From Gracilibacter sp. BRH_c7a (GTDB lineage: Bacteria; Bacillota; Desulfitobacteriia; Desulfitobacteriales; Syntrophobotulaceae), in the NCBI GenBank assembly GCA_001516055.1, contig LOEZ01000019.1, forward strand, positions 62,001-126,000: a DNA stretch of 64,000 nt, in the 5' to 3' direction. A program made the position numbers and the translations under genes. This document shows, one piece after another, positions 47,393 through 57,654 of this stretch (positions within the stretch are counted from its first letter, which is position 1; every line of letters begins with the position of its first letter). The notes beneath the pieces were generated by a model. The model was not told the DNA's origin and did not search any database. It worked only from the letters and a program-made list of their open reading frames with translations.

Positions 47393-48136
47393 TTATGCCT
47401 CCTTTATCAATCTTTTTAGAGACGGGAGTTCTGCGTTAGCATAAGAAGCAATCGATTTAATTACCAATACCGTGAGTATCCCTTCGCTAATTGAGAGCGG
47501 GATTTGGGTTAGGGCAAATATACTCATAAATTTGGTAAGCGAAGCGATAAACCCGCCTGCTTCAGCAGGAAAAGCCAATGCCAGTTGTATGGAAGTCGTC
47601 ATATAAGTAGACAAATTACCAAGTGCTGCAGCTAAAAACACTCCCAACCATTGGGGTCCGTTGGCTTTACGAATAATTATATAAACAGCGTAGGCGACAA
47701 ACGGACCTACTACCGCCATGGAAAAGGTATTAGCACCAAGCGTAGTTAGCCCTCCATGTCCTAAAAGAAGAGCTTGGAAAAGTAAGACGATTAGTCCAAG
47801 TACACTCATTATGGTAGGTCCAAAAAGAACAGCACCAAGACCAGTTCCGGTAGGATGAGAACAACTTCCCGTTACAGAAGGTATTTTTAGGGCTGATAGA
47901 AGGAAGGCAAAGGCACCCGACATGGCGATCAATAGCTTTAATTTTGGAGCTTCATCAATTGTTTTCCGAAGAGAATAAAGTCCATGAATTACAAACGGCA
48001 ACGCAATAAGACCCCATGAAATACTCCATATCGGAGGAAGGAATCCTTCCATGATATGCATACCATAAGCACTCTTTGGTTGTGATACCAATACCAGAGT
48101 TAAACTTAAAATAAGAAAGGCTTTATCTTTTTTCAT
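47393..48136 (-). CDS. cbiM: Cobalt ECF transporter substrate-binding (S) component
   Basis: A 247-residue membrane protein. A signal peptide (to about SAYG) precedes [10 protein letters not shown]; after cleavage the new N-terminus Met-His provides metal ligands, as described for CbiM/NikM. The internal histidine in [14 protein letters not shown] is the other typical site. Cobalt rather than nickel is inferred from the operon. Confidence 0.94.
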   Translation of the reverse strand: MKKDKAFLILSLTLVLVSQPKSAYGMHIMEGFLPPIWSISWGLIALPFVIHGLYSLRKTIDEAPKLKLLIAMSGAFAFLLSALKIPSVTGSCSHPTGTGLGAVLFGPTIMSVLGLIVLLFQALLLGHGGLTTLGANTFSMAVVGPFVAYAVYIIIRKANGPQWLGVFLAAALGNLSTYMTTSIQLALAFPAEAGGFIASLTKFMSIFALTQIPLSISEGILTVLVIKSIASYANAELPSLKRLIKEA

Positions 48137-48156
48137 TTCAATATCCCTCCATCTCT

Positions 48157-49251
48157 TTAGAACTCAAACTCGCTGATCTGTTCAAGATATTTCTTATCGA
48201 TTTGAGCCTCCCCAAAGGTAGCCATCTCATTTACCATAGCACAGGCAAGGTCAATTACTGTAAAAGTCAATGGACATCCGCTCCCTTCACCTAATCTCAT
48301 ACCCATATTGAACATTGGCTGCATACCCATTTCTTGCATGAGATGACTGAATCCTTGTTCTTCTGAAGCATGAGATTCGATGATATAATCCTTAACTTTA
48401 TCATTCAGCTTAATAGCTATCAGGGCAGCTATCGAACTTATAAAGCCGTCCATAATCACTGGGATCCGATAGTAAGCAGCTCCGATAAAAACTCCTGCTA
48501 GAGCAGCGATATCAAACCCTCCAAGTTTAGCCACTACATCAATAGGATCGTGCAAATTTGGCTGATTAACTTCTATAGCTTTTGAAACAATGGCTTTTTT
48601 CAAATTGTAAGTTTCTTCAGATGCTCCAGCACCTTTACCGACTGTCTTATCAGTAGATAGTCCTGTATAGGCTGTTAGAATCGCACTGCTGGTTGAAGTA
48701 TTCCCTATCCCCATCTCACCCGTGCCGATTACCTGATACCCTTCATCTTTAGCATGTTTAACCATATTGATTCCGATTAAGATAGCTTGGCAGGCCTCTT
48801 CATACGTCATCGCAGGACCTTTGGAAATATTCCAAGTTGATTTACGAATTTTTCTATCAATTACCTTTGAATCATCGATATCTGCATCGACTCCCACATC
48901 AACGATTATAACGTCAGCATTGACTTGATTAGCAAGTACAGATACTCCAGCAATCCCTTTGGCAAAGTTTAAAGTTTGCATCAATGTTACGGATTTGGGA
49001 GCACTCGCTACTCCTTCCTCTACAACACCATTGTCCGAACACATTACTATAATACATTTCTTAGGCAGCTTATTTTTGATTTTTCCGGTTATCCCTGCAA
49101 TTTTCGCCCCAACAGATTCGAGTCTACCCAAACTACCTGGAGGTTTCACCAGACCATCAATATAGATTTGGGCTTGTTTGCTTGCTTCTAAATCTGCAGA
49201 AGCGATCTCTCTTATTAACTTTTGGACCTTGATTTTTGCACTGTTCTCCAT
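48157..49251 (-). CDS. cobT: Nicotinate-nucleotide:dimethylbenzimidazole phosphoribosyltransferase
   Basis: A 364-residue enzyme that activates the lower-ligand base to alpha-ribazole phosphate. Seen: [38 protein letters not shown] and a C-terminal GMRLGEGSG. It is the first gene after the cobalamin riboswitch leader. No lower-ligand base synthesis gene (bza, bluB) is in the window, so the base used is unknown. Confidence 0.95.
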   Translation of the reverse strand: MENSAKIKVQKLIREIASADLEASKQAQIYIDGLVKPPGSLGRLESVGAKIAGITGKIKNKLPKKCIIVMCSDNGVVEEGVASAPKSVTLMQTLNFAKGIAGVSVLANQVNADVIIVDVGVDADIDDSKVIDRKIRKSTWNISKGPAMTYEEACQAILIGINMVKHAKDEGYQVIGTGEMGIGNTSTSSAILTAYTGLSTDKTVGKGAGASEETYNLKKAIVSKAIEVNQPNLHDPIDVVAKLGGFDIAALAGVFIGAAYYRIPVIMDGFISSIAALIAIKLNDKVKDYIIESHASEEQGFSHLMQEMGMQPMFNMGMRLGEGSGCPLTFTVIDLACAMVNEMATFGEAQIDKKYLEQISEFEF

Positions 49252-49263
49252 AATTCACCTCAT

Positions 49264-49291
49264 AAAAAAATAGATGGTACATCACCATCCA
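49264..49291 (-). terminator. Second leader terminator, just before cobT
   Basis: On the minus strand GGATGGT (49284-49290) and ACCATCT (49272-49278) form a 7-bp stem followed by a run of seven T. It ends about 12 nt before the cobT ribosome site. It is separate from the riboswitch terminator at 49391-49426. Confidence 0.75.
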
Positions 49292-49298
49292 CTTTGTC

Positions 49299-49368
49299 GG
49301 CCGTCCATGGCCGTTGGTCGCTCCTTGCCCTCCTTAGCACCGCGACACTAGGCCGTCCATGGCCGTTG
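49299..49368. repeat. GC-rich element with 18-bp direct repeats in the B12 leader
   Basis: GGCCGTCCATGGCCGTTG occurs at 49299-49316 and 49351-49368. The unit is itself palindromic in part. The 34-bp centre is flanked by GTCGC and GCGAC and can form a hairpin. The block is far richer in G+C than the leader around it and lies exactly between the two terminators. It looks like an inserted intergenic repeat; function unknown. Confidence 0.7.
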
Positions 49369-49390
49369 AAGATATTCATACTGTTTGATT

Positions 49391-49426
49391 TAAAAAACCT
49401 CTTCAACCAGATGGTCTGAAGAGGTT
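49391..49426 (-). terminator. Riboswitch terminator of the cobalamin operon
   Basis: On the minus strand AACCTCTTCA (49417-49426) and TGAAGAGGTT (49397-49406) form a 10-bp stem followed by a T run. It lies about 80 nt downstream of the B12 aptamer and is the likely expression platform. Confidence 0.85.
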
Positions 49427-49504
49427 TATACAAACACAGCAAATAGTAAACTATTATGCCTAAGATATGTAACACCTTTCATACTCCGTGAATAAGTGTG
49501 TAAT

Positions 49505-49656
49505 ATGGCTCAGGCAGGTATTCCGACTTGGTTTCACTGCAAATTCAGCCTTCCCATTCAAAACAGTGGCATCCTTGAATTTGCTTCACCTTACGGCGGC
49601 GGGACCGTACGGGACTCTCACCCGTTTCCCTCTTATTGCATCAGCAACCTAAGCTT
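49505..49656 (-). promoter_or_regulatory. Cobalamin riboswitch
   Basis: The minus strand has the 5' part AGGTTGCTGATGCAATAAGA, the core GGGAAACGGGTGAGAGTCCC, CCGCCGCCGTAA, and ends with the B12 box AGTCGGAATACCTGCCTG. All conserved blocks of the aptamer are in order. Bound adenosylcobalamin should favour termination ahead of cobT and so lower the 20-gene operon. A TATAAT at 49666-49671 is the probable -10 box. Confidence 0.95.
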
Positions 49657-49745
49657 TTCATATTTATTATACCAAAAAAATTTCATTTAGTATTTAGCAT
49701 AGACTACATTTTTCCATTTTTTTTGAGAATCTTATACTTTCCATT

Positions 49746-50600
49746 CTATCGATTGGAACTTCTCCTACACGCAATAACGACATGTTTCAGCAGAATAGCC
49801 GTTGTAATTGAACCGATTCCTCCAGGTACAGGAGTAATCGACTTGACCTTGTCTACAACGGCCTCATAGTCCACATCACCACAGATTTTACCGTCTCCGG
49901 CATCGTTAATCCCAACATCAATCACTATGCTATTTTCTGTGACATAGTTTTCATCCACGAGCTTTGCTTTGCCCATGGCCGCCACAATGATATCTGCTTT
50001 TTTCGCAATACCCTGAAGATCCTTTGTCTTGGAATGACAGATTGTCACCGTGGCATTTTCTTTTAAGAGCATCATACTGAGTGGTTTTCCAACTACCAGA
50101 CTTCTCCCCATAATGACGACATTTGCACCCTGAAGGGTAATATTATAGTGTTTTAATGTTTCCATAACGGCAGCCGGAGTACAAGGTATCAACCCTTCCA
50201 TATCACCTTCAAAGACTTTAGCCATATTTAAAGGGCTCATACAGTCAATATCTTTGTTGGAATCGATAATATATTTAATCACATTTTCGTCTAACTGTTT
50301 AGGTAGGGGTCTGAATATCAAAATACCATGTACAGAAGAATCCTCGTTTACTTGACGTAGAATATTTGTAAACGCTTCCATATCAATATCTAAGGCAAGG
50401 GTATAGGTCTTGACCGCTATTCCGATACTTTGACAGTTCTTGATGATACTGTTTTCATAATATACATCATCAGGCCTGTCCCCTACTCTGACTATTCCTA
50501 ATGTAGGTTTGATACCAGCAGCTTGGATTTGGGATACTTCTTCTGCAAGCTGATTCTTAATTTCCTGAACTACAGGCTTAGCATTCAGAATCACACTCAT
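49746..50600 (-). CDS. folD: Methylene-THF dehydrogenase (FolD family, cyclohydrolase lysine missing)
   Basis: A 284-residue FolD-family protein. The nucleotide-binding MGRSLVVGKPLSMMLL and TPVPGGIGSITTA are present. Aligned with E. coli FolD, Tyr50 is kept (Tyr48 here) but Lys54, needed for cyclohydrolase chemistry, is Ile52, and Gln98 is Phe96; Asp121 is kept (Asp119). It is therefore likely a dehydrogenase only, with the next gene, fchA, supplying the cyclohydrolase step. They overlap by one base. It ends the Wood-Ljungdahl gene run. Confidence 0.88.
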   Translation of the reverse strand: MSVILNAKPVVQEIKNQLAEEVSQIQAAGIKPTLGIVRVGDRPDDVYYENSIIKNCQSIGIAVKTYTLALDIDMEAFTNILRQVNEDSSVHGILIFRPLPKQLDENVIKYIIDSNKDIDCMSPLNMAKVFEGDMEGLIPCTPAAVMETLKHYNITLQGANVVIMGRSLVVGKPLSMMLLKENATVTICHSKTKDLQGIAKKADIIVAAMGKAKLVDENYVTENSIVIDVGINDAGDGKICGDVDYEAVVDKVKSITPVPGGIGSITTAILLKHVVIACRRSSNR

Positions 50601-51235
50601 TATTTCCCCTCCCCAGTGATGGTATCTTCGACCATTTTGTATATTTTATCCGCTTTTTCGGTATACACCAGTAATAGCTTCTCCAGTTCGGTTTCCGTTT
50701 TCTGTTTGAGTTCCTGATCCTTCATAATCTGGGTGTTAATCAAAACATTCAGTGTTGCGCCTTTTAGGGCTGCTTTAGCAAATAGCACCCCTACCCCGAC
50801 ATCACTGATCACGATACGACTGCCTTTGTGGGCAAGCTCTTCATGAAGATCAATAGCTTGGGCACAGGTTCTAGCAATTTCCAAAGGGACTAGGGTAGCC
50901 TGAATTAAAGCTTTTTGCAATGTTTCTTCTTTGATTCTTGCTTCTTCTTCCGTACTCTTGGGCAAACCGTAAGCCTGAGACAATGGATAAAAGGCCTCAG
51001 CGTCCTTTTTAACCAAATCTTTTAAGCGATCGATGAGCACTTGTCCTTTTGCCATATTCTCAACTATATCGGCCTCAACATCCTGATATTTCTTTTTGCC
51101 CACAGTTAAGTTACCTACCATAAGCCCTAAAGCCATTCCTAAGGCACCTACATATGCCGATGCTCCCCCGCCGCCAGGTACCGGTTCTTTGGAAGATAAA
51201 GCAGAAATAAATTGGCTTGCACTTGATTCCAGCAT
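50600..51235 (-). CDS. fchA: Methenyl-THF cyclohydrolase (FchA)
   Basis: A 211-residue protein of the formiminotransferase-cyclodeaminase C-terminal family. SKEPVPGGGGASAYVGALG and VGNLTVGKKKY are its signatures. In acetogens such stand-alone proteins interconvert formyl- and methenyl-THF. The ATG at 51235 has GGAGGAAG at correct spacing; the open frame to 51262 is an extension. The pairing with a FolD that lacks its lysine supports the activity. Confidence 0.9.
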   Translation of the reverse strand: MLESSASQFISALSSKEPVPGGGGASAYVGALGMALGLMVGNLTVGKKKYQDVEADIVENMAKGQVLIDRLKDLVKKDAEAFYPLSQAYGLPKSTEEEARIKEETLQKALIQATLVPLEIARTCAQAIDLHEELAHKGSRIVISDVGVGVLFAKAALKGATLNVLINTQIMKDQELKQKTETELEKLLLVYTEKADKIYKMVEDTITGEGK

Positions 51236-51318
51236 GGTTACTTCCTCCTGAATAATGATCATTCTACCTAGTTGAAGGCCATAGAAGGCCTAATGCCACG
51301 ATGATAGACTTTCGTGTA

Positions 51319-51367
51319 TAGACTGCAGTGTAGTTTGCGCGTCAAGCACTCCCTACACTGTAGTCTA
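51319..51367. repeat. 15-bp inverted repeat between fhs and fchA
   Basis: TAGACTGCAGTGTAG (51319-51333) and CTACACTGTAGTCTA (51353-51367) pair along 15 bp with one wobble, around a 19-nt loop. There is no T run after it, so it may be an RNA processing or stability hairpin or an operator rather than a terminator. Confidence 0.6.
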
Positions 51368-51377
51368 CTGTTTTAAG

Positions 51378-53057
51378 TTAGAATAGACCGGAAATCTTAC
51401 CAGTAATGTCTACATCAATGCTTTCTGCCGCGGGAACTTTTGGCAGGCCAGGAAGAGTCATAATATCTCCTGTAAGAGCAACTACAAAACCTGCACCCGC
51501 CGAAATCCTTACATTGCGAATAGAGATCCTAAATCCTTGGGGTCGGCCTAGTTTTTTCATATCATCAGACAACGAATACTGGGTCTTAGCCATACAAACT
51601 GGCAGATTACTATAACCAATCTTCTCAATGTTACTAATATCTTGGTTGCTGGATCCAATAAAGTCCACTCCATCTGCACCATAAATCTTGGTGGCAATAG
51701 CTTCAATCTTTTCTTTGATTCCAAGATTAACATCATAAGCATATTGAAAATTATTTTCACCTTTTTCAATAATCCGGAGCACTTCCTGTCCCAAGTCAAC
51801 TCCGCCGGGACCTCCTTTTTCCCATACCTCGGAAAGCGCTACGTTAACGCCTAGTTTATTACATTCTTCTTGGACAAATTTCAATTCAGCATCAGTATCT
51901 GTTGGGAATTTATTGACTGCAACTACAGCAGGAAGTCCAAAATTAACGGTTATATTTTCTACGTGCTTTAACAGATTAGGAATTCCTCGCTTGAGTGCTT
52001 CAACATTTTCGATACCAAGATCCGCTTTTGCAACCCCTCCGTGTAGCTTCAAAGCTCTCACGGTTGCCACTATGACAACTGCATCTGGTTTTAAGCCACT
52101 GAGACGACATTTAATATCGATAAACTTCTCAGCACCAAGATCTGCACCAAATCCAGCTTCTGTAACAACATAGTCTCCAAGTTTCAAGGCCATTCTTGTA
52201 GCCATTACACTATTACAACCATGAGCGATATTAGCGAACGGACCGCCATGAATAAAGGCCGGGGTATGAGCCAGAGTCTGAACCAAGTTTGGTTTAAGGG
52301 CATCTTTCAGCAAGGCTGCTACCGCACCTTGGGCATTGATTTGACCCGCAGTAACAGGTTCTCCGCTTCTATCATAAGCAACAATTATCCTCTCCACCCG
52401 CTTCTTTAGATCCTCCAAATCATTTGACAGACATAGAATTGCCATAATCTCAGAAGCGACTGTAATATCGAAGCCATCTTCTCTTGGGGTACCGTTAGCT
52501 TTACCCCCTAAACCATTAACCATAAATCTTAATTGGCGGTCATTCATATCGATGCATCTCTTCCAGGTTACCCTTCTGACATCAATATCAAGAGCATTAC
52601 CTTGATAAACATGATTATCAATCATGGCCGCAATTAAGTTATTAGCAGCACCCATAGCATGAATATCCCCTGTAAAATGAAGATTGATGTCTTCCATAGG
52701 GACAACTTGGGCATATCCACCTCCGGCTGCTCCGCCTTTTACCCCGAAAACTGGTCCCAGAGAGGGTTCACGCAAAGCAATAACAGTTTTATGTCCTAAA
52801 TAAGCTAGGGCGTCTCCCAAGCCAACGGAAGTCGTTGTTTTCCCTTCTCCTGCCGGAGTAGGAGTAATGGCAGTCACCAGAATCAACTTGCCATTTGGTC
52901 TGGTTTGCCACTGTTCGAGCAGATTATAGTCGACCTTTGCTTTGTATTTACCATAAGACTCAAGATACTCTTCTGGAATTTCCAATTTTTCGGCAATGTC
53001 TAAAACAGGTTTCATCTTCGCTTCTTGAGCAATTTCAATATCACTTTTATACCCCAT
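51378..53057 (-). CDS. fhs: Formate-tetrahydrofolate ligase
   Basis: A 559-residue ATP-dependent enzyme that makes 10-formyl-THF. The P-loop is [40 protein letters not shown] is the family signature. Length is exactly that of clostridial Fhs. It follows fdhA by 75 bp and has a good SD. Confidence 0.96.
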   Translation of the reverse strand: MGYKSDIEIAQEAKMKPVLDIAEKLEIPEEYLESYGKYKAKVDYNLLEQWQTRPNGKLILVTAITPTPAGEGKTTTSVGLGDALAYLGHKTVIALREPSLGPVFGVKGGAAGGGYAQVVPMEDINLHFTGDIHAMGAANNLIAAMIDNHVYQGNALDIDVRRVTWKRCIDMNDRQLRFMVNGLGGKANGTPREDGFDITVASEIMAILCLSNDLEDLKKRVERIIVAYDRSGEPVTAGQINAQGAVAALLKDALKPNLVQTLAHTPAFIHGGPFANIAHGCNSVMATRMALKLGDYVVTEAGFGADLGAEKFIDIKCRLSGLKPDAVVIVATVRALKLHGGVAKADLGIENVEALKRGIPNLLKHVENITVNFGLPAVVAVNKFPTDTDAELKFVQEECNKLGVNVALSEVWEKGGPGGVDLGQEVLRIIEKGENNFQYAYDVNLGIKEKIEAIATKIYGADGVDFIGSSNQDISNIEKIGYSNLPVCMAKTQYSLSDDMKKLGRPQGFRISIRNVRISAGAGFVVALTGDIMTLPGLPKVPAAESIDVDITGKISGLF

Positions 53058-53132
53058 ACCAATTTCCTCCTATTTTTATACCTTTTTTTATTTATGGTCA
53101 CATACTCAACAATATATAGGTATTATATCATT

Positions 53133-55832
53133 TCATCTTTCGATTTTCTCCACCTTTACTCCACAAACCTTGTATTCATAAGTTTTTGTAACCTTATCGT
53201 AGCCACTATTGGTTAGAACATTTGCAGGAGATTCTTTATAATGCAAGGTCATGAAGACAGTCCCGGAAGATACCCGATCTGTTACCCTGATCTTGGTTTC
53301 CAACACACCCCTCCGAGAAGATATTCTTACACACTCTCCATCCGCTATCTTAAGTTTTCGTGCATCTTGAGGATTTAATTCTGCTAACTCTTCAGGAGAA
53401 TAGTTATCAAGGGCCTTGGAATTTCGGCTCATCACATTATAATGGGCAAGGATTCTTCCAGTGTTAAGGAGGAACGGGAACTCTGCATCCGGCAGTTCGG
53501 CAGGTAAGGTATGCTCAATAGCCTTGAAACAGCCCTTCCCTCGAGTAAATCTTCCCTCGTGTAGGAATGGTGTTCCAGGATGATCCGAAGTAGGAACAGG
53601 CCACTGCAGCCCCTTCTTGCCCAGACGCTCCCGACTGATTCCAGCATACTGGGGAGTTAGTCCAGCAATCTCTTTCATAACCTCTTCCGAATTCTTATAG
53701 TTGAAAGAGTCTCCTGCTCCCATTCTTCTGGCCAGTTCACAGATGATTTCCTGATCAGTCTTGGAGTTGCCTATAGGTTGAATCGCTTGATTAACCATTT
53801 GAACTCTGCGTTCCGTGTTCGTAAAAGTTCCGGTTTTCTCTGCGAAACTGGCTGCTGGCAAGATGACATCAGCCAGTTTGGCTGTTTCGGTGAGAAAGAG
53901 ATCTTGAACTACTAGGAAATCTAAGGCTTGCAAGCCTTTGCGAACATGATTGGAATCTGCATCTGTAAGTATGGGATCCTCTCCCATAATGTACATTCCT
54001 CTAATGTTTTTTTCCGTAGCCGCAGGAAACATATCCGGTATCATTAACCCTGGGGTTTCATTTAAAGTTACTTTCCATGCCCCTTCAAACTTTTCTCTAC
54101 TCTCCTGATCTTTAACAGCCTGGTAGCCGGGATAGACATTAGGAAGCGCTCCCATGTCACAGGCTCCCTGAACATTATTCTGTCCCCTTAATGGATTCAC
54201 TCCAGAACTTGTTTTGCCGACATTCCCCGTAAGCATAGCAAGGTTAGCGAGACACATAACGTTATCTGTTCCATTGACATGCTGGGTAATCCCAAGGGTA
54301 TAAAATATCTGTGATTTCTCAGCAGTAGCATAAATTCGTGCCGCTTCCACAAGCTGTTCTTCCGAAATCCCTGTAATCTCACTTACTACCTCTGGAGGGA
54401 ATTTTTGAAGGTGTTCTCTTAACTCCTCGAACCCTTCTGTACGCGTATTAATAAACTCCTGATCTTCCCAACCGTTTTTAAGGATGATATGGGCAAGTCC
54501 GTTAGCAAGAGGAACATCTGTCCCCGGGCGCACCCTGAGCCAGACATCTGCACGTTGCGCCATTTCTGTCTTGCGTGGATCAACAACTATAAGCTTGGCT
54601 CCTTTTCTGAGTGCCTGTTTCATCTTGGCTCCAATGATAGGATGAGCTGAGGTAGGATTAGACCCCACAATAAGAAGTACTTGAGAATCCGGAATCTCTC
54701 CGATGGAATTAGTCATCGCTCCAGAACCAAATGATATGGCCAGACCGGCCACTGTCGGAGCGTGTCAGGTACGGGCGCAGTGATCAACGTTATTGGTACC
54801 TATCACTGCGCGCATGAATTTTTGCATGAGGTAGTTTTCTTCATTTGTACAATGGGCTGAGCTTAGAGCAGCAAGGGTATCGGGACCATGGACTTGAACG
54901 ATTTCCGTAAACTTATCAGCAACTAAATCCAGTGCTTCATCCCAACTGGCTTCAACAAACTTTCCTTTTTTCTTGATGAGTGGAGTGGTTAACCGCTCTG
55001 GATTGTGGATGAGATCAAAGCCAAACCGCCCTTTGACGCAGAGCATCCTGCCATTTACGGGTGCATCGGAATTGGAGGTCACACCAATAACCTTTCCTTC
55101 ACGAACATTCAAATCAAAATTACAGCCTGTTCCACAATAGGGACAAGTGGTCTGAACCTTAGTAATTTCCCAAGGACGCCCTTTCCCCGCCATTTGCCGC
55201 TCTGTAAGTGCTCCTACAGGGCAGACAGCTACACAAGATCCACAGAATACACACTCAGACTCTGCAAGCTTAGAATTAAAGGCCGGCCCTACCTGAGTCT
55301 GAAAACCTCGGGCAAAGAAATCCAAGACACCATTGACCTGCTCCTCTTGGCAAGCCCGAACGCATTTACCACAAAGAATACATTTACTTGAATCACGAAT
55401 TATGAATGGGTTGGAGTCATCAAGCGGCAGTTCTCTTTTGTCGCCCTGGAACACATCCCCTGAAACTCCATATTCATACGCATATTGTGCCAAGGAGCAA
55501 TTCCCCATCTTTTGACAGGTCATGCAGTCTAAGGGATGGTTGGCAACCAGCAGTTCGAGGATTGTTTTACGGGCTTCCTTTACTCTGTCGCTTCCTGTTC
55601 TTATCACCATACCTTGAGTTGCTATAGTCACACAGGAGGCAGGCAAATTTCGTATTCCCTCAATCTCCACAACACACAACCTGCAAGCAGCAGTATTGGT
55701 AAGGCTTGGGTCATGACATAGGGTTGGAATCCGGATATTATGCTGCCGGCAGGCTTCTAATACTGTAATACCTTTAGGGACACTTACTTCTTTCCCATCT
55801 ATGGTTAATGTAAGCCATTCCACCTGCTTCAC
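53133..55832 (-). CDS. fdhA: Selenocysteine formate dehydrogenase catalytic subunit (one gene read through UGA)
   Basis: One 899-residue selenoprotein. The in-frame TGA at 54765-54767 encodes Sec356 in the motif DHCART-U-HAPTVAGLA, where formate dehydrogenases have Sec or Cys followed by His. N-terminal domains: [2Fe-2S] (CHDP...CRLC), a CMTCQKMGNC cluster site, two ferredoxin clusters (CILCGKCVRAC, CVFCGSCVAVC), then CPYCGTGC of the Mo/W-bisPGD domain. It oxidises formate or reduces CO2. A SECIS-like hairpin follows the UGA. The 4-nt overlap with the NuoF-like gene indicates a complex. Confidence 0.95.
54737..54767 (-). promoter_or_regulatory. UGA codon and SECIS-like hairpin in fdhA
   Basis: On the minus strand, 13 nt after the UGA, TGGCC-GGTCT-GGCCA forms a 5-bp stem with a GGUCU loop, the same apical loop as in the E. 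coli fdhF SECIS element bound by SelB. The distance from UGA to loop (about 19 nt) is in the usual range. Confidence 0.85.
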
Positions 55833-57643
55833 TCCTTTCCACTTCGTACTACTGCGGCAAATTTACACTTCTCTACACATATTCCACATTTGATACAAGT
55901 TTCTAAATCAATACTATAGGGAGTATGCTTATCGCCGCTAATCGCATTTACAGGACAATTCTTCACACAGAGACCACACTTCTTACAGAGCTCATTATCA
56001 ATGTGGTAGCTTAGAAAAGCCGTACATACTCCTGCAGGGCATTGGTTATCTAGGATATGGCTTAGAAACTCATCTCGGAAATACTTTAAACTTGCAAGTA
56101 CTGGGTTAGGAGCGTTTTGCCCTAGTCCACAAAGAGAGCTATCTTTGATGACTCGAGCTAGTTTCTCCAATTTTTCCAAATCCTCAAGTTGCCCTTTCCC
56201 TTGGGTAATACGGTCTAAAATTTCAAACATGCGCTTATTTCCTTCTCGACAAGGAGTGCATTTCCCACACGACTCTTTTTGAGAGAAGTTTACAAAAAAG
56301 CGGGCAATATCTACCATACAGGTAGTTTCATCCATTACTACTAAACCGCCGGATCCTACCATTGCTCCCACTGAAGTGAGAGATTCATAATCTACAGCAA
56401 GATCAAGCAGGGATTCAGGCAGACACCCTCCTGAGGGTCCACCTATTTGAACTGCTTTATACTTTTTATTATCTTGAATCCCTCCACCGATATCAAAAAT
56501 GATTTCTCTGAGGGTAATTCCCATAGGGACTTCAACCAGACCGGTGTTATTCACCTTTCCCGTCAGAGCGAATATCTTAGTACCCTTACTCTTTTCTGTT
56601 CCATATTGGGTGTACCACTGCGCACCGCGTCGAAGGATATGGGGTACAGATGACCAGGTTTCTACATTATTGATATTAGTTGGTTTATCCCATAAACCCT
56701 TTTGAGCTGGGAAAGGCGGACGTGCTCGAGGCATCCCCCGTTTTCCTTCGATAGATGCCATAAGTGCAGTCTCTTCTCCACAGACAAAAGCTCCAGCTCC
56801 GGCGCGTATATAGAGTTTAAAGTTAAACCCTGAACCCAAGATATTTTCACCAAGAAATCCAGCCTCTTCTGCATCCTTAATAGCCTTTTTAAGGTGTTTA
56901 ATTGCTAAGGGATATTCCGCCCGACAGTAAATATATCCCTCATCAGAACCAATTCCATAGGCCCCTATCAGCATACCCTCAATCACCGAATGGGGATCTC
57001 CTTCCAGAACACCACGATCCATAAATGCCCCAGGATCTCCCTCATCTGCATTACATATAACATACTTCTTATCAGCATGTGTCTGCCGACAAAAACTCCA
57101 TTTAAGACCGGTAGGAAAACCAGCTCCTCCTCGCCCTCTAAGTCCAGACTTTTTCACTTCTTCAATAACCTCATCAGGACTCTTTTGCTTTAAAGCTGTC
57201 ATCAACCCTTTGTATCCATCTCGTGCTAAGTAATCTTCAATATTTTCCGGATCAATAAAACCACAGTTTTGTAAAACTATCCGCTCTTGCTTTACAAAGA
57301 AATTAGTATTAGCAAAAGTCTCTGTTTTCTTACCGGTAAGAGGGTCTTGATATAACAACCGTTCAATTCGTAAATCCTGCTTAAATTCCTTGTCGATTAT
57401 TTCTGAGATATCTTGTTTTTTTACTTGAACATAGAGGGTTTGCTCTGGTTCAAAAATCAACGTGGGCCCTTGCTCACAGAAACCATGGCAGCCAGTGGGC
57501 ACCACTGTAACCTGTTCTGTAAGGCCTTGTGCTTCGATCTCTTGATTAAGTTCCTGTATCAAAGATAAGGCACCAGTTGACAAGCAGCCTGTCCCCGCAC
57601 AAACCAAAATCTTTCTCTTTTCTTTTCCTTTTTCTTGTTTCAT
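55829..57643 (-). CDS. NuoF-like diaphorase subunit of formate dehydrogenase
   Basis: A 604-residue flavoprotein. Residues 1-95 are a thioredoxin-fold [2Fe-2S] domain (CAGTGCLSTGAL, GCHGFCEQGP). The FMN/NAD module follows (GRGGAGFPTGLKWSF, CNADEGDPGAFMDR), then the cluster site ESCGKCTPCREG, and at the C-terminus two [4Fe-4S] sites (CKKCGLCVKNCP, CIKCGICVEKC). It resembles HydB/HytB of hydrogenases; the overlap with fdhA assigns it to an NAD(P)-linked, possibly ferredoxin-linked formate dehydrogenase. Confidence 0.92.
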   Translation of the reverse strand: MKQEKGKEKRKILVCAGTGCLSTGALSLIQELNQEIEAQGLTEQVTVVPTGCHGFCEQGPTLIFEPEQTLYVQVKKQDISEIIDKEFKQDLRIERLLYQDPLTGKKTETFANTNFFVKQERIVLQNCGFIDPENIEDYLARDGYKGLMTALKQKSPDEVIEEVKKSGLRGRGGAGFPTGLKWSFCRQTHADKKYVICNADEGDPGAFMDRGVLEGDPHSVIEGMLIGAYGIGSDEGYIYCRAEYPLAIKHLKKAIKDAEEAGFLGENILGSGFNFKLYIRAGAGAFVCGEETALMASIEGKRGMPRARPPFPAQKGLWDKPTNINNVETWSSVPHILRRGAQWYTQYGTEKSKGTKIFALTGKVNNTGLVEVPMGITLREIIFDIGGGIQDNKKYKAVQIGGPSGGCLPESLLDLAVDYESLTSVGAMVGSGGLVVMDETTCMVDIARFFVNFSQKESCGKCTPCREGNKRMFEILDRITQGKGQLEDLEKLEKLARVIKDSSLCGLGQNAPNPVLASLKYFRDEFLSHILDNQCPAGVCTAFLSYHIDNELCKKCGLCVKNCPVNAISGDKHTPYSIDLETCIKCGICVEKCKFAAVVRSGKE

Positions 57644-57654
57644 AACCCCACCCC

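Noticed and set aside
49260-49475. A 71-codon frame covering the B12 leader repeat element
   Set aside because: The frame runs through two terminators and a repeat element, so it is a by-product of the GC-rich repeat rather than a gene.
54765-54767. An in-frame stop in fdhA that could mean a pseudogene or two separate genes
   Set aside because: The codon is TGA at the exact selenocysteine position of formate dehydrogenases, with a GGUCU-loop hairpin after it, and both sides are well conserved.
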